Below, one piece after another: positions 1 to 13,735 of a stretch of 21,627 nt of DNA; the stretch's first letter is position 1, and every line of letters starts with the position of its first letter. Source of the stretch: Sodiomyces alkalinus F11 (taxonomy: Eukaryota; Ascomycota; Sordariomycetes; Glomerellales; Plectosphaerellaceae); assembly GCF_003711515.1 (NCBI RefSeq), contig NW_021167080.1, positions 1,107,815 through 1,129,441 of the forward strand. The letters are read 5' to 3'. A model generated the notes under the pieces. The model did not search any database and was not told the DNA's origin. It saw nothing but the letters and a program-made list of their open reading frames with translations. The position numbers and the translations under genes are program-made.

Positions 1-230
1 TATATATATATATATAAGTCTTTATACCTTTAATTCTAGGTAATATAGACTCTATTATATATATCTTTTAATTTAGATTCTATCTAGTCTTTCCTAATAA
101 TCTACCCTTATTTCTTTCTATGCCCGAAGGCTAAGGTCCGAAGACCTATTTATCCGCGCGCGACCCCTTCATGGTCACGTGTCTATGTGACAACATAGTC
201 CCTTATTTAATGCCCCTGGTGTGTACCTAC
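1..230. repeat. AT-rich segment with TA dinucleotide repeat
   Basis: The window opens with about eight TA units (1-16). The next roughly 120 bases are dominated by TA, TAT and TCTA words, including another TATATATA run near 55-62. Composition changes to ordinary GC-balanced sequence at about 150. No coding frame is visible. Such AT-rich, TpA-rich patches in Pezizomycotina are often transposon relics mutated by RIP, but no element ends or coding remnants are visible here, so that origin is inference. Confidence 0.45.
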
Positions 231-2362
231 TAATTTTATGGGGACTTTTTCGAGTTGTTACAGTGTCCCCTGCGGCATGCGGTAAAAACGCCAAACATCA
301 CCCGAAGAATTCTACATTGGGTCCGAGTCGCAAATCGTGGGACACACGGTCGAACCGTCTAGATTCGACCACCCCAGATATCACTTCTTCCAGATCTGTG
401 GTTCGAATCCCCGCCATTCCGCCCTCCTACACAGACTACCGGGTCCGTGTACGCACGCAAGGGAGCCATCCCACGCGACCGTCAAGATCTATCAATCGAG
501 ATTTTCATATTTAAACCATTGGCCTTGTCTTCTCCTCTCTCGTATTTATAATATCCGTGCCGAGGTATAGTTTCGAGGTCGTTTCTTTCTATTGTTTGTC
601 CATAAGCTGGTCTTCGACCGGTTTTGTTTTAATCCCGAGGTTCAAACTATCTACGGTGTCCCCTCCGCCCTCTTCACCGTTCTCACCTCCACACATCTTA
701 CCTACTCGAGATCTCTCTGCTTCCTCCTCCCCCCTTTTTTTCTTTTCTTCCTCTGAGCGCCTCTTTGCTACAGCAGCTCTATGACGAAGCAAGTTTTTTG
801 GGTCTTCGTGGAGCCGAAATGAGCTCACCCCGGAATTTTCTCCGCCAGCCATGGGCTCGCCAGCCTTCGGACAACGAACGACCAGGCTGTTTTCAGGCAA
901 AAAGAAAGAAACGATAATAATAATGGGTCGACCTACAGAGTACCGAGTACAATGACACCGGAACAGAGTATACAGTATATTCATCGCCTCGATTGGCACA
1001 GTCCAGGTTGTTGCAGAAAATCTTCGGGAACAAGAATTAACCGTCTGTCTCAATACCGCACGTCCTTGCTTAGTACTGCCCGTGTCGCCTTCCAATTCTG
1101 TTCTCTCGTCACGTTTCCTACAATATCTATACTACCCTTAAATCTGGCCCCCTTTCTTCCGGACCCGAGCTTCTTCCTACTCATGTTGAACATTGCGCAG
1201 GACAGAGAGGGCACAGTGTGTGGAACCCCCGAAACAGCCACATGCACAAGTGTGTACCTTCTGCATGGTGGGAGGGATGGACACGAATACCCACCTTCCG
1301 TACTGATACATACGTTGTCTATGGCCAGCAACGGACACACCAGCATAACGAAGCAAAAAGGCACTATCCTGAACGACCTACCCCGTATTCGTACAAAGTA
1401 TGGATACTTTGTAGTGTACATATCAGGAGCCCCCTTCCCCGCTCGCCCCCCCTCGCGGCTAGACCCTATGCTCGCTCGCTTCTTACTTCGTGCAGGTGTC
1501 TCCACGTCCGTCTTGAGAGAGAGACGGCCAAGCAAAAGATCTTGTCCCATCCACCCACCCCAATCCCAGTCCCACCAAGAGTCCAACCCAGTTCTTCATC
1601 AGCCTTTATTATTACATACACGTACGTTGTACGGAGTACTGAATATTTCGAGTCCGAGCGCTCGGTCCACACCTCCCTGCCGCCTCCACGTCCACATACT
1701 CCAAGCTTCTAACCTGCGTCCACAATTTCAACCCACCCCCCGTTCCTCTCCATATGCACCACTCAGCTTCTGGCTTATTTTCCCGCAACAGGCGGCATGG
1801 CTTAATTCCAACGAATCCACAGCCGTTGCACTCCCCGCTAACGCTCCTCAACCCCAAAGTAATTAGTGTAGTTCAAAGATCCCCTTTCCACTCTTTTTTC
1901 TCCCACTGCTGTAACGGCCGACGATCCTCTTCACCCACCCATTTTGTGCTTCCGCCCACTCAACCCGTCCGTCCCTCACCTGTCCGCCTCCATCCGTTCC
2001 CATTACCCGTGAGCCTACGAAGAAAGGACGACTGTTGGCTCTGCTCGATCCAGCTTCGGTTCGCATAGCCTGCCTGCTTGCTGCTAGCCATGTTATAGAG
2101 GCGTTTCGTCAATTCGTGGCATGGCCTTTGGCGGAGCTGAAAGCGACCCAGACGCGAGACCTTGCGGCACCTGCCCTCCCCCTTCCTCCCCCCCCCGGGA
2201 ACCACGCGATAGCCAGGCGTAGAGTGTGCCTACCCAGGCTTTCGTTGTCGCAAACCAGTTTATTCGTAACCAACAATTCTTCCCTCTCGACAAGGCCTAC
2301 GTGGCTCGCACGCCTCGACTACTTTCCAGCATTCGTCCTGGTTGTTCATTTGGCCACGAATC
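231..2362 (+). promoter_or_regulatory. Long upstream region / probable 5' leader of the C2H2 regulator
   Basis: This is a 2.1-kb stretch with no gene I can support. It holds pyrimidine-rich tracts (about 655-770, 1545-1610 and 1860-1990), a C-run at 2188-2197, and the word TACGGAGTACT at 1630-1640. A stop-free + frame runs 952-1866, but its translation is rich in Pro, Ser, Arg and His with no recognisable domain, and the opposite strand is also open over 1050-1586. This suggests a stop-poor C-rich sequence rather than a gene. A perfect tRNA-like B-box word lies at 400-410 without a tRNA fold. Long leaders are common for fungal regulators, so part of this is probably 5' UTR. Confidence 0.5.
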
Positions 2363-5300
2363 ATGACAACAATACTTGCGCCGCACCCTGCCGACATGAG
2401 GACTGACATGCCTGTCTCCCCAGCCAGCTCGTCCAACATGGCTCCCGGTCATGAAGCGAGAGGTAGTCCGCCACGCGTCATCAAACGGGAAACCAGAGAG
2501 GACGGGACAGAGAGAGGCAGGCGGCGCGAACGATCGGACGACAAGGACCTGGACGCTCGTGGTGATGCCGCGAACGGCGAAGATGCCAAGGGGGCCTCAT
2601 CTCACTCTGATGGACCCTCGCGCAAAAGAAGAAGAAGCAGAAAAGGGTTGGATAAGAAATTTGAATGTCCTCACGAGGGCTGCGGGAAGAGCTATTCCCG
2701 TGCCGAGCACCTGTAAGTGTCGAGACACAAAAAATAACCTCAAAAGCGAGGACAAGTGGGTCGTTCGAGGGAGGGACAGGTGCAATCTGACACGGCATTG
2801 TATCAATCTAGCTACCGTCATCAACTCAACCACACCCCGAAGCAGATCTATTCTTGCGACTTTCCAGATTGCAATCGCACTTTTGTTCGTCTGGATCTGT
2901 GCAACCGCCACAGAGATCGCCATACCGCAAAGGGGTCTATCCTCGGCCGCAAAGATTCCACCGTCAGCCATGCATCGCCTACTACCGACCGCGCCCCTTT
3001 CGCAGCGCCGGGATCTGCATCTCCTGAGGCTAACCGGCCCGGCACAGGCTACCACAATGCTCGGCCTGCACCCATGCAGTATCAGCAGAAGGACGCCGGT
3101 GGTAGTCCCTACACACAGCATGCCCATACGCCTCCGCCATATGCAGCGATGACGACCCATTCGAACGGCATGGACGGGTTCATGCAACACGAGAATACCT
3201 ACGGAAATATGCAAAGTCATTCAAGTTCCCAATCCGCCTCTGGGCCGTCCCGTCCCACGGTCCAGACAAGCGGACCGTACATGTCTCCAGTTTCTAACCA
3301 GCACACCTATCAGAATCAGCATCACAATACCACTCCGCAGTCGACGTTCGTGAGCCAGCAGAACTTCCCTCCGTTCAACCTACCCCCTTCGGAGTTCTCT
3401 AGTAGCACCGGAAACCTGAACCGTGATAGCGGGCAGCAGTACGCCCCCTCGACGCCTGCCGAATATACCGACCAGGCGCCGCACCAGTCCGGCGAGATGA
3501 TGCTATTGGATCAGATGTCCATGCCCGGCACGATTCCTGTCTTTGGCAGCGATGGCGTTCTGAGCAAATCTCCTCATATTGCCATCCCCGAAGATTTTGT
3601 GGCATACCTGTTTAATACGCAGCAAGGGGACGGGTCACCTATTCCTGGCCAGATGCTACCTCCGGGGTACGGCAGCAAGTAAGTTTATATTCCCTGTCCT
3701 AAGATGGATGTCCTTTGTTCGCTTTTGGGTCCTTTGGACCACTGGCGGCGAATTACTTTCCTGTTTTTTTTTTGCCCTCTCATTTTCTTGGAGCCATGGC
3801 TAACGGTGCAAAGTTATAGCGATTACTCCACCCAGTACAGTGTTCCTTACCTTGGGACTGATAGCAGCGCCATGGGATATTTCCCAAGTGGCCCTCACCA
3901 GGTCATGGCGGTCACCAACCTGCTCGACCAAAATCTTCCGGAAGCGACCATCTCAGAAGAAAAGAGTCAAGAAATCTACGATCTCATCAACCAGAGGTTC
4001 GACGACACGGACCAGGCACCAGCGCTTCGACAACGAGAAAACATATTGGAAGGAGACCGCTCTGATAGCAATCATATGCTGAGCAAGAGGATGATGCAAG
4101 CATACATTGGGTCGTACTGGGTGCACTTCAGCGACCAGGTGCCGATTCTCCACAAGCCGACCTTCTCCCCCGACCGAACACCGAATCTGCTTCTGCTAGC
4201 CATGATGACGATCGGGGCCTCGTGCTTGGACAAGACACACGGACAGCAGATCACGAAGGCCGGTGCGCAGCTTTCCAACTTCTTGGCTTGGCATATCAGG
4301 TGGGAGATCTTCATGGACGTGAACTTCCGGCCGCCGGCGAAACTCTGGGTATTCCAGACACTGTTGCTTCTTGAGCTGTACGAGAAGATGTATTCGACTA
4401 GAGAGCTGCACGAACGCGCACATATCCACCACGCCACGACTATTACCCTAATGCGCCGCGGCAGGTCGCTCATTGGAAAGTCGGCATTAGACACGCCTCC
4501 CAACCCGCGAGACGATAAGACGAACGGATCCCGCCAATCCTCCACGTCCACGAGCGCGCATACGCCAGACGAGTGGTGGAGCAACTGGATTACCAACGAG
4601 GCCACGCGCCGGTGCGCTTTCGCGGCGTTCGTGATCGACTCGATTCATGCGACCATGTTCGGCCACTCGACGGTGATGGTGACGCACGAGATGCGGCTAC
4701 CGCTGCCATGCGACGAATCATTGTGGAAAGCCACGAGCGGACAAGAAGTGGCAAGGCTCGAGTCGAACCTGCATTCCAACGGGGTCAAGCCGGTCTCTTT
4801 CCTAGAAGGCCTGAAGCGAACGCTGAGCCACCAGGAAGTGCAGACCAACTCGTTCGGTCGGACGATCCTCATGGCGGGACTCCTGAGCGTCAGCTGGCAC
4901 ATGAACCAGAGAGATCTCCAGGTCAACGTGCTGGGAGGCGGCGTGTCACAGGCACTAGGCGGACGCGACAAGTGGCGCGGGACGCTGACACGGGCCTTCG
5001 ATGCGTGGAAGAAAGACTTTGACAAATCGCTACAGCGGAGCGAGGGCTCTGCGGATCCGTACCGGTTCGATCTGGCGAGAAAGAACGAGGCGAACGTGGT
5101 GTTCGAGAGCCGGACGGTGCTCCACCATCTTGCGCACATGGCGATGCACGTCGACATTGTCGACTGCCAAATTTTCGCCCGGGCGAAGCGGTTGCTGGGA
5201 CGCGCCATCGGCCCGCAGGACCTCAACAGCGCGCAAAGACGGATGCGGGACTCGTGGGCGCCGTCAGCCAAGGCACGGGATGCGACGTGGTACGCGCTCC

Positions 5301-5716
5301 GGTTTCTCTGCTCGGTGCTCATGCCGGACGACGAGGGAGGGTCGCCGGGCTCGAATGGATACAGCAATGAGCTCCCGTACATGGCACGGGATGACGTGCT
5401 GCTCAACAGGCCGTGGGTGCTCTACTTTGCGGCGCTCGTTGTTTGGTGCTACGGGTTCGCTCTCGAAGGGCCGTGTCCGGGTGCGCCTGTCCCGACGACA
5501 CAGCACGAAAAGCTGCGGCTCATGCGCGAGTACCTGATCGAGTACGGCAGCGCGGAGACTCCTGAGCACCTTAAGAACAAGAAAGGGATCAACGCGAACA
5601 CGGCGTTGCTCATGGTGCTGAAGGACGGGTTTGAGACGACGCGCTGGGAGCTCCTCCACGAGGGAGCGACCCTCATTAGCAACTGTATTCATCTCAACGC
5701 CGGGGCAACGGTGTAG
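2363..5716 (+). CDS. C2H2 zinc-finger transcription factor with fungal-specific TF domain
   Basis: Exons are 2363-2712, 2812-3678 and 3820-5716, giving 1037 aa. Introns start GTAAGT and end CTAG or ATAG, and the frame is kept across both. After a charged Arg/Asp/Glu-rich N-terminus and a basic SRKRRRSRKG patch come two C2H2 fingers: C102/C107/H120/H124 and C132/C137/H150/H154. Intron 1 cuts finger 1 just before its histidines. A Ser/Gln/Asn/Pro-rich low-complexity linker fills about 160-450. From about 495 the protein matches the fungal-specific TF middle homology region, with the hallmark YWVHFSDQVPILHKPTF near 505-521. This layout fits the klf1-like nuclear regulators of filamentous fungi; target genes cannot be read from sequence. 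In-frame ATGs at 2396 and 2408 are alternative starts; 2363 is the first ATG in the open frame. Confidence 0.9.
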
Positions 5717-5921
5717 AGCATTTCTCCTAAGGGATGAGAGCAGCGACCAGTTGGCTTTACTTGGTGATTCGGGAGAGACAGAAAGGGATTGGGAACAGAG
5801 CTCAGGGCGCCGACTGCCGGGGGGGGGGCTGCTCTCTCTCTAAATTTTGAACGTCATGACTCACCACGACGGGGATATTCAAGGCATGGACGATTATTAT
5901 ATGGGATTCGCGCGGCTGGGT

Positions 5922-6034
5922 GAAAGAGAGAGAGAGAGAGAGGGTGAGAGAGAGAGGGTGAAGGGAAAGACCATGAGGCGAAAGAGAGGAAAGAGGAAGA
6001 AGACGGGTGCGGGAGAGGGAAGGAGAGAAGGAAC
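5922..6034 (+). repeat. GA/purine-rich tract
   Basis: Nearly pure purine sequence on the + strand. It begins with about nine GA units (5925-5942), a second short GA block follows at about 5945-5957, and GA/GGA/AAG words continue to about 6034 with few interruptions. It lies in the 3' flank of the C2H2 regulator, 100 bases after a run of ten G. Mirror-like purine tracts of this kind can form triplex or slipped structures; any role here is inference. Confidence 0.85.
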
Positions 6035-6185
6035 GGATGTACATGAGAGCGAGGGGGCTGCATTCGGAATGCAGACCCCGTGATGAGTTTTTGGCGGTCT
6101 GTTGTGTACTGCCATGGTTTGTAACTATATTTCTCGTATATACCCTATCGCATCTGACGAAATAACACGATTTGTGAAGGAGACG

Positions 6186-6191
6186 AATAAA
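6186..6191 (+). terminator. Candidate poly(A) signal AATAAA
   Basis: An exact AATAAA hexamer lies 470 bases downstream of the C2H2 regulator stop and 290 bases before the next gene. Fungal poly(A) signals are loose, so this is only a candidate. Confidence 0.35.
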
Positions 6192-6480
6192 AGGCAGCAG
6201 TCGGGATTCCAAGGGGTGTGAGTGAGCGAAAATCTACGAAGTACTAAAGTACAGTATTAACTCCGATGACTCCGATGGAAGTGGAGGTCGCTTCGATTAA
6301 TAATCCTGCGGGGCCTGCCAACGTACCTACCGTACTCTACTCGGGAGGTGTTTCCCTATTTCCCATTTCCCCAACTCACCTCCGACCGATGATATCGACC
6401 AACACTCATCACAATCATCACAATCATCTCACTTCCATCAGACGTCTAACGCTTTCGTCAAGTCATCCGTCAATGTAAAC

Positions 6481-8611
6481 ATGTCTGAAACGACGTGTCT
6501 TACTCTGCTACCAGCAGAAATCCTCCATAATATTCTCCAATGGGTCGACCCGCGGGATCTGGGCCGGTTGCCCCGCGTCAGTCGCTTCATGCGAGACTAT
6601 ATCCGCAGCAATCGTAAACTATGGAAAGATGCCTACTTGTATAATCTGGTATGTCATCAGGATGCCTTTATCTCTAGTTCTATTTCTATATTTTTCTCCT
6701 TCCTTCTTCTTCTTCTTCTTCTTCTTACATCGCCCCCACCGTCGTTCCGCATCCCTGGAACGCTTGCCTTGTCTAACAGAACGCACCAGGACGCACCTGA
6801 ACGAGATATAGACTGGGAGCAGGAGCTTCGCGATGTTGTCCGACTACAACTCATCTGCGCTGCCCCCAGCCCTAACCGCTCGGACAACGAGAGGGAGCTC
6901 CTCTTCGTCCACAACGCCGTCACCAGGCTCCTTCGCCACGCATCCCCCACCGGAGGACCCGCGGCCCCTCGCATGCCCACGCACTCCGCCTCGCGCAATG
7001 CGAGCCTGCTAGCCCGGCTCTTCCGAGACGAAAACGCCCGCACCGCCTTCTTCACCCGGTCTTTCCTCTACCGCCGTTCGCGGGGGCCGAGCATTCTCAG
7101 TTTCGCGGAATGCAACACCCCCGTGCAGCAGGCGAGCGCGCAGCTGCACTGTCTCTGGGGGCGCCCCCTCCTCAACTCGGGCCGCACGCGCAGGTCTCGG
7201 ATGCATCCTTTTGCGCTCTCCAAGGTGTACGACCTGCGCGAGTACACCGTGCGCACGCGCTGGGGCCCGTTCATGGATGATGGCTCCGACCGGGTGGACT
7301 GGGAGAAGATGGAGGCCATCATGCTGGTGCTTGGGAGTAACATCAACCAGGTCCAGGCTAGTTCACCGGCTTTTCTCAGCATGTGGGATTCTCCTTTTGC
7401 GGGGTCTTGGGCTGGTAGCTGGATTCCGACGCCCGGGCGGAAGCTGAGTGGTTTGGACTTGCAGGATCCTTATGGGATTTCTGGGACGTGGTTGAGGGTG
7501 AGCTATTCCCCTCCTTGTTTTTTTTTTTCGGGTTTTCGGTGGGGTTGGGGGACTCACTCCCTACCTATCTGCACCGCTTCATACACTAATACTGGGATTG
7601 CTAGGTTGTCTGTTTCATCGACTACAACGACTTCTTTGCCTTCAATTTTCTCGCCTCTCAGCGTGTCCCTGATGGTTATCCTTGTCCCGCTCTGGAGACT
7701 GGCGAGGCCACCCGTCTCATCCTCATGAAACTTCACGTCACATCCATCGAGCCCCCTGGAGAAGAAGATGGCCAGGGTCTCCCTGTGGTTCACTTTCGTG
7801 GCATCTCGCGGTCCCTCCATAACTCCTGGGACAACAACGCCGATTCGGACTTGCGAGGTGGGTCCCCCCTTTCCTCCCCCCTTTTTTTCTTTTTTCTTTT
7901 TTTTCTTTTTCCAAAAGAAAAACAAAATCATCGCCTGCCCCTGGTGCTTTTTTGCTGTCACACCGTCAAGAGGTTTTCTTTTTTGTTTGTCCATCGACGC
8001 TAATTTATTCACATAGGAACATGTCGACTGACTCGGGAGGGCGATGTCCGGTGGACCACCTTCTCTATCTTCGACGGCGAGGAACGCTGGCGGAGCGAGA
8101 GCGTCCAGGTTGGTGGAGTTAAGTCTGCCCGAGGGGTCCTGGGCAACTGGTTTGACGTGTATGTGTGCACAAACTTCCTCCCCAACCCCTCATCCGTTCC
8201 TTATATCTCCATGCTATCCTCACACGTAGACGTCACAGAAACTATGACCAGCACGGCCCCGCGGGTCCCACGGCGTTCTGGAAGCTGAACGACCCGCGGC
8301 CGTCCAAAGACAACGAGAGTGAGAACGACGAGGAGTTGCTAGTCGAAGACTTTTTGCACGTCATCGACAGTTTTAATTCGGACTTTGGCAGTGACGAGGA
8401 GTATGACGGGGACTACATCGTCGGCGAGTGGGGCGAGGACGACGAAGACGAGGAGATCGATGACGAAGAGGAAAGGGAGGCCATGGAGCACGAAATCGAG
8501 GCCTTGAACGACCCAAGTGTGGACATGACTGTGATTTTTAACCTTGGCCAAGGTGGTCCAGTTGGTGATAACCAGCCTCAGGGACCGGGGAACGGGCAAG
8601 GCCAGAGTTAA
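6481..8611 (+). CDS. F-box domain protein with acidic C-terminus
   Basis: Exons are 6481-6648, 6790-7497, 7605-7857, 8017-8158 and 8239-8611, giving about 547 aa. Residues about 8-50 form an F-box (LLPAEILHNILQWVDPRDLG, then a Leu/Val/Trp pattern), which would bind Skp1 in an SCF ubiquitin ligase. The middle (WLRVVCFIDYNDFFAFNF and GNWFD...YDQHGPAGPTAFWK) matches a conserved fungal F-box family known to me only as uncharacterised. The last 100 residues are very rich in Asp and Glu (for example EDDEDEEIDDEEE). Each splice restores one continuous frame; reading through any intron gives stops or low-complexity sequence. The last intron has two in-frame acceptors nine bases apart: ending at 8238, or at 8229, which adds three residues. 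I prefer 8238 because TCACAG is stronger and keeps the usual spacing. The substrate is unknown. Confidence 0.85.
6703..6726 (+). repeat. (CTT)8 microsatellite inside F-box intron 1
   Basis: Eight perfect CTT units lie within the first intron (6649-6789), between donor and acceptor, as part of a longer pyrimidine-rich stretch. It may act as the intron's polypyrimidine tract. Length polymorphism between strains is expected. Confidence 0.9.
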
Positions 8612-8922
8612 GGATGTGTGGGCCACGAGTTGGTGCTCTTTCAGCGACGGAAACAGGCGTAATGGGCGAATGGTTCCTAAATTGATCAATGTCCGATTAC
8701 GATGCTACTCGACTCCAAGTAATATATACTCGATTCAGGGCTTTGATAGAGTGCGGAATCTGGACAGCAAAGGGATGAAACAAGCAATCTGTATTGGTTC
8801 CAGTAAATAGTATCGTCCCAAAGGCTCCTATAGGCTATTCGGACTCCTATTCCTGAAAGTTCTCAAATTACCATCCTCCCTCCGCACCCGCCTTGACCCC
8901 TCCTTCTCTCCTTTTCTCCTTC
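8612..8922. other. Convergent spacer between F-box and GAPDH stop codons
   Basis: The F-box gene (+) and the GAPDH gene (-) end toward each other with 311 bases between stops, which must hold both 3' UTRs. I see no gene. 8869-8922 is C/T-rich on the + strand. No clear AATAAA is present on either strand. Confidence 0.6.
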
Positions 8923-11652
<2,730 letters not shown>

Positions 11653-12679
11653 ATGGCGGTGAGTTCCTCGGCAGAGACGAGAGACAGCACGAATCGACCC
11701 TTCGAAGAACTCCCTGGCTAATGGAAACCACCAGACACAGCAGCCCGTTAAAGTCGCCATTATAGGCGCGGGGTATGTGGGGGCAACGACGGTCTACGCG
11801 CTGCTCCTAAGCCGTGCGGCCGCCGAGATCGTCCTCGTCGACATAGACGAGGACCGCGCCCGAGGTGAAGCCATGGACCTAGCCCACGCGGCGCCCTTCT
11901 CACATCAAACCCGGGTCTGGAGCGGGCAGTACGAAGACTGCGCCGGCGCGACCGTCATCATCCTCACAGCCGGCGCGAACCAGAAACCGGGCCAGACGCG
12001 GACCCAGCTCGCCGAGACCAACTACAACATCTTCAGGGAGATCGTGCCCCGCGTCGCCCGCCACGCCTCGAGCGAAGCCGTCCTCGTCGTCTCCGCCAAC
12101 CCGGTCGACGTGCTCACCCACGCCGCCGTCACGTTCTCCGGCTTCCCGCCCCACAGGGTCGTCGGCTCCGGCACTTCGCTCGACTCGGCCCGCTTCGCGT
12201 CCGAGCTGGGACGACGTCTCCAGATCGACGCCGCGAGTATCCATGCCATCATTATCGGCGAGCACGGCGACGCGGAGATCCCCGTCTGGTCCCTCGCCAC
12301 CGTGTCCGGTATGCATATCCGCGACTACTGCAGGCAGGCCGACCTGGACTTTGGCGACGAGGCCATGGAGCGCTGCTTCGAAGAGACGAAGCAGGCGGCC
12401 GGGCGCATCATAGGGCTCAAGGGCGCAACGGGGTACGGCATCGCCGCGGAATTGTTGCGTATTGTGCAGGCTATCGTGCGGAACGAGAATACCCTGCTGC
12501 CCGTCTCGTGTGTCGGGTCGTACGCCGGCGTCGACGACGTCGCCCTCAGCGTTCCCCGGAAGGTGAACCGTGACGGATGTCGCGACGCCGTGCCTCTGCT
12601 TCTGAATGAGGAGGAACAGAAGGGTCTCGGAGAATCTGCGCAGAAACTGAAGGGCATCATCGATTCCCTTCAGTCATGA
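11653..12679 (+). CDS. ldhA: L-lactate dehydrogenase
   Basis: Exons are 11653-11658 and 11735-12679, giving 316 aa, a normal LDH length. The enzyme reduces pyruvate to L-lactate with NADH in the cytosol. The first coding exon is just ATG GCG. The 76-base intron starts GTGAGT, has a GCTAAT branch-like word and ends CCACCAG; an acceptor six bases later (11740) is also in frame. Seen: NAD-binding GAGYVG (G13, G15, G18), Asp38, the substrate loop GANQKPGQTR with Gln85 and Arg91 (Gln marks LDH; malate dehydrogenases have Arg there), Asp152 and Arg155 in SLDSAR, and catalytic His179 in GEHGDAEIPVWS. All key residues are present. The GEHGDxExPVWS form resembles bacterial more than animal LDHs. It is divergent from a GAPDH gene. 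Confidence 0.92.
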
Positions 12680-13735
12680 ATCAAGGCGGCGGATAAAGGG
12701 CAGACACCACTCGTTGGTGGTCTGTAAAGCTCTCGGATGCAACTCTCCACCTTAACACGTCGCCAATATAAGGTACTTCATAAGACCTCTGTTCGTCAGT
12801 TCTGCCCGAGGCGCGGAGCTACCGCCGGCCATTGTTGGATATAATTGTTGCAGATGAGACTCTCGATTATCCTTGTTTTTATTGAAGGGGGTCAAATTGA
12901 TGTGGAATAAATGATTACAGGGGGACATGCTTCGGAGTAATTACTGCGCAATTGTTCGGACTCTGTCGGTAGATAGTTATTCCGGTTCCGGCGAGGGGAG
13001 GGACTTTCTTCTAGCCGGTCCGACAGCAATTTCGGTGACGTAGTCGTTGACTTCGACGAAGCCCAGCCATCAACCTGTTGTATCACCTCAACAAATACCC
13101 GTCGTGTCTCCAGCCAACATGGTCAAAAGGCCCTGCTATCCAAATGCTAATATCACGCCGAAATGAAGTGAAGAACATATCATGTCAGATTTTCTATCAC
13201 ATTGGCTCGAAGAACACACTGCGGTACCGCCGGAAGATTTATGCCGAACGTCGGTGTCCGGATTTTCAGGGGCTGTCAGCTGTCCTTCCATGTTCCGTTA
13301 TGCTGCTTTTTTGCTGATGAAATATCTGGTCCGAAAATCTTAAGAGAGGAGAAATCCATCCAGGTACTAACGACTCCGTATGTACGAAGTAAGAACGTTC
13401 GGACGTGATGATATCATCACCTGTCATCGTGCTGCCCTATCCACTGATTGGTCTTGCTTTTCTCAAACAAATGATGATGTCGATGATGCCATTCATGGTC
13501 TCGCCTTTCACACGGGCATACCTACCAGCCAGTCTCTATTCGACAATGATGGATCATCGACCTCCACTAACATCTGCTTCGAGAGATGACGGAAGAAGGT
13601 ACGATGTATGTAGTGCAAGGTAGGGTAGGGGCAATCCGTGTTATGTATAAGGCAAGGAACGCATCTAATGGAAAGGCCAACGACACCGAATTCTTTTCTT
13701 TTTCATATCTCCACTCAAGGTTGAAATCGATTTTA
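12680..13735. promoter_or_regulatory. LDH 3' region and SDR promoter
   Basis: This 1056-base spacer has no gene I can support; short frames on both strands lack any recognisable domain. The first few hundred bases should hold the LDH 3' UTR; no standard AATAAA was noted there except AATAAA at about 12906. Toward the SDR gene there is a 16-base palindrome (listed separately) and a TATGTATAAG word near 13642-13651, about 90 bases before the SDR start, a fair TATA candidate. Confidence 0.5.
13405..13420. promoter_or_regulatory. Perfect 16-bp palindrome upstream of the SDR gene
   Basis: GTGATGATATCATCAC is identical to its reverse complement with no spacer, centred on GATATC, and lies 316-331 bases before the SDR start codon. 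A symmetric site of this length suits a homodimeric regulator such as a bZIP or bHLH protein. The protein is unknown; no second copy was noticed. Confidence 0.5.

Larger units (their letters stand above)
5717..6480 (+). other. 3' flank of the regulator and promoter/leader of the F-box gene
   Basis: The spacer has no supportable gene. Just past the regulator stop there is a run of ten G (5819-5828) followed by CT repeats, then a GA-rich tract listed separately. AATAAA at 6186-6191 is the best candidate poly(A) signal for the regulator, about 470 bases after its stop. 6405-6435 has an imperfect CATCACAAT repeat in the probable leader of the F-box gene. The base before the F-box ATG at -3 is A, a favourable fungal start context. 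Confidence 0.5.

Noticed and set aside
348..370. GGTCGAA/TTCGACC inverted repeat
   Set aside because: A 7-bp stem with 9-base loop is expected by chance in a window this size, and nothing nearby depends on it.
400..410. Perfect tRNA B-box word GGTTCGAATCC
   Set aside because: The T-stem has a mismatch, no matching 5' acceptor strand or A-box is found at the right distance, and no cloverleaf can be drawn. Probably chance or a decayed remnant.
4645..5406. 253-codon open frame on the minus strand within the regulator
   Set aside because: Shadow of the GC-rich coding exon; the + frame has clear domain conservation.
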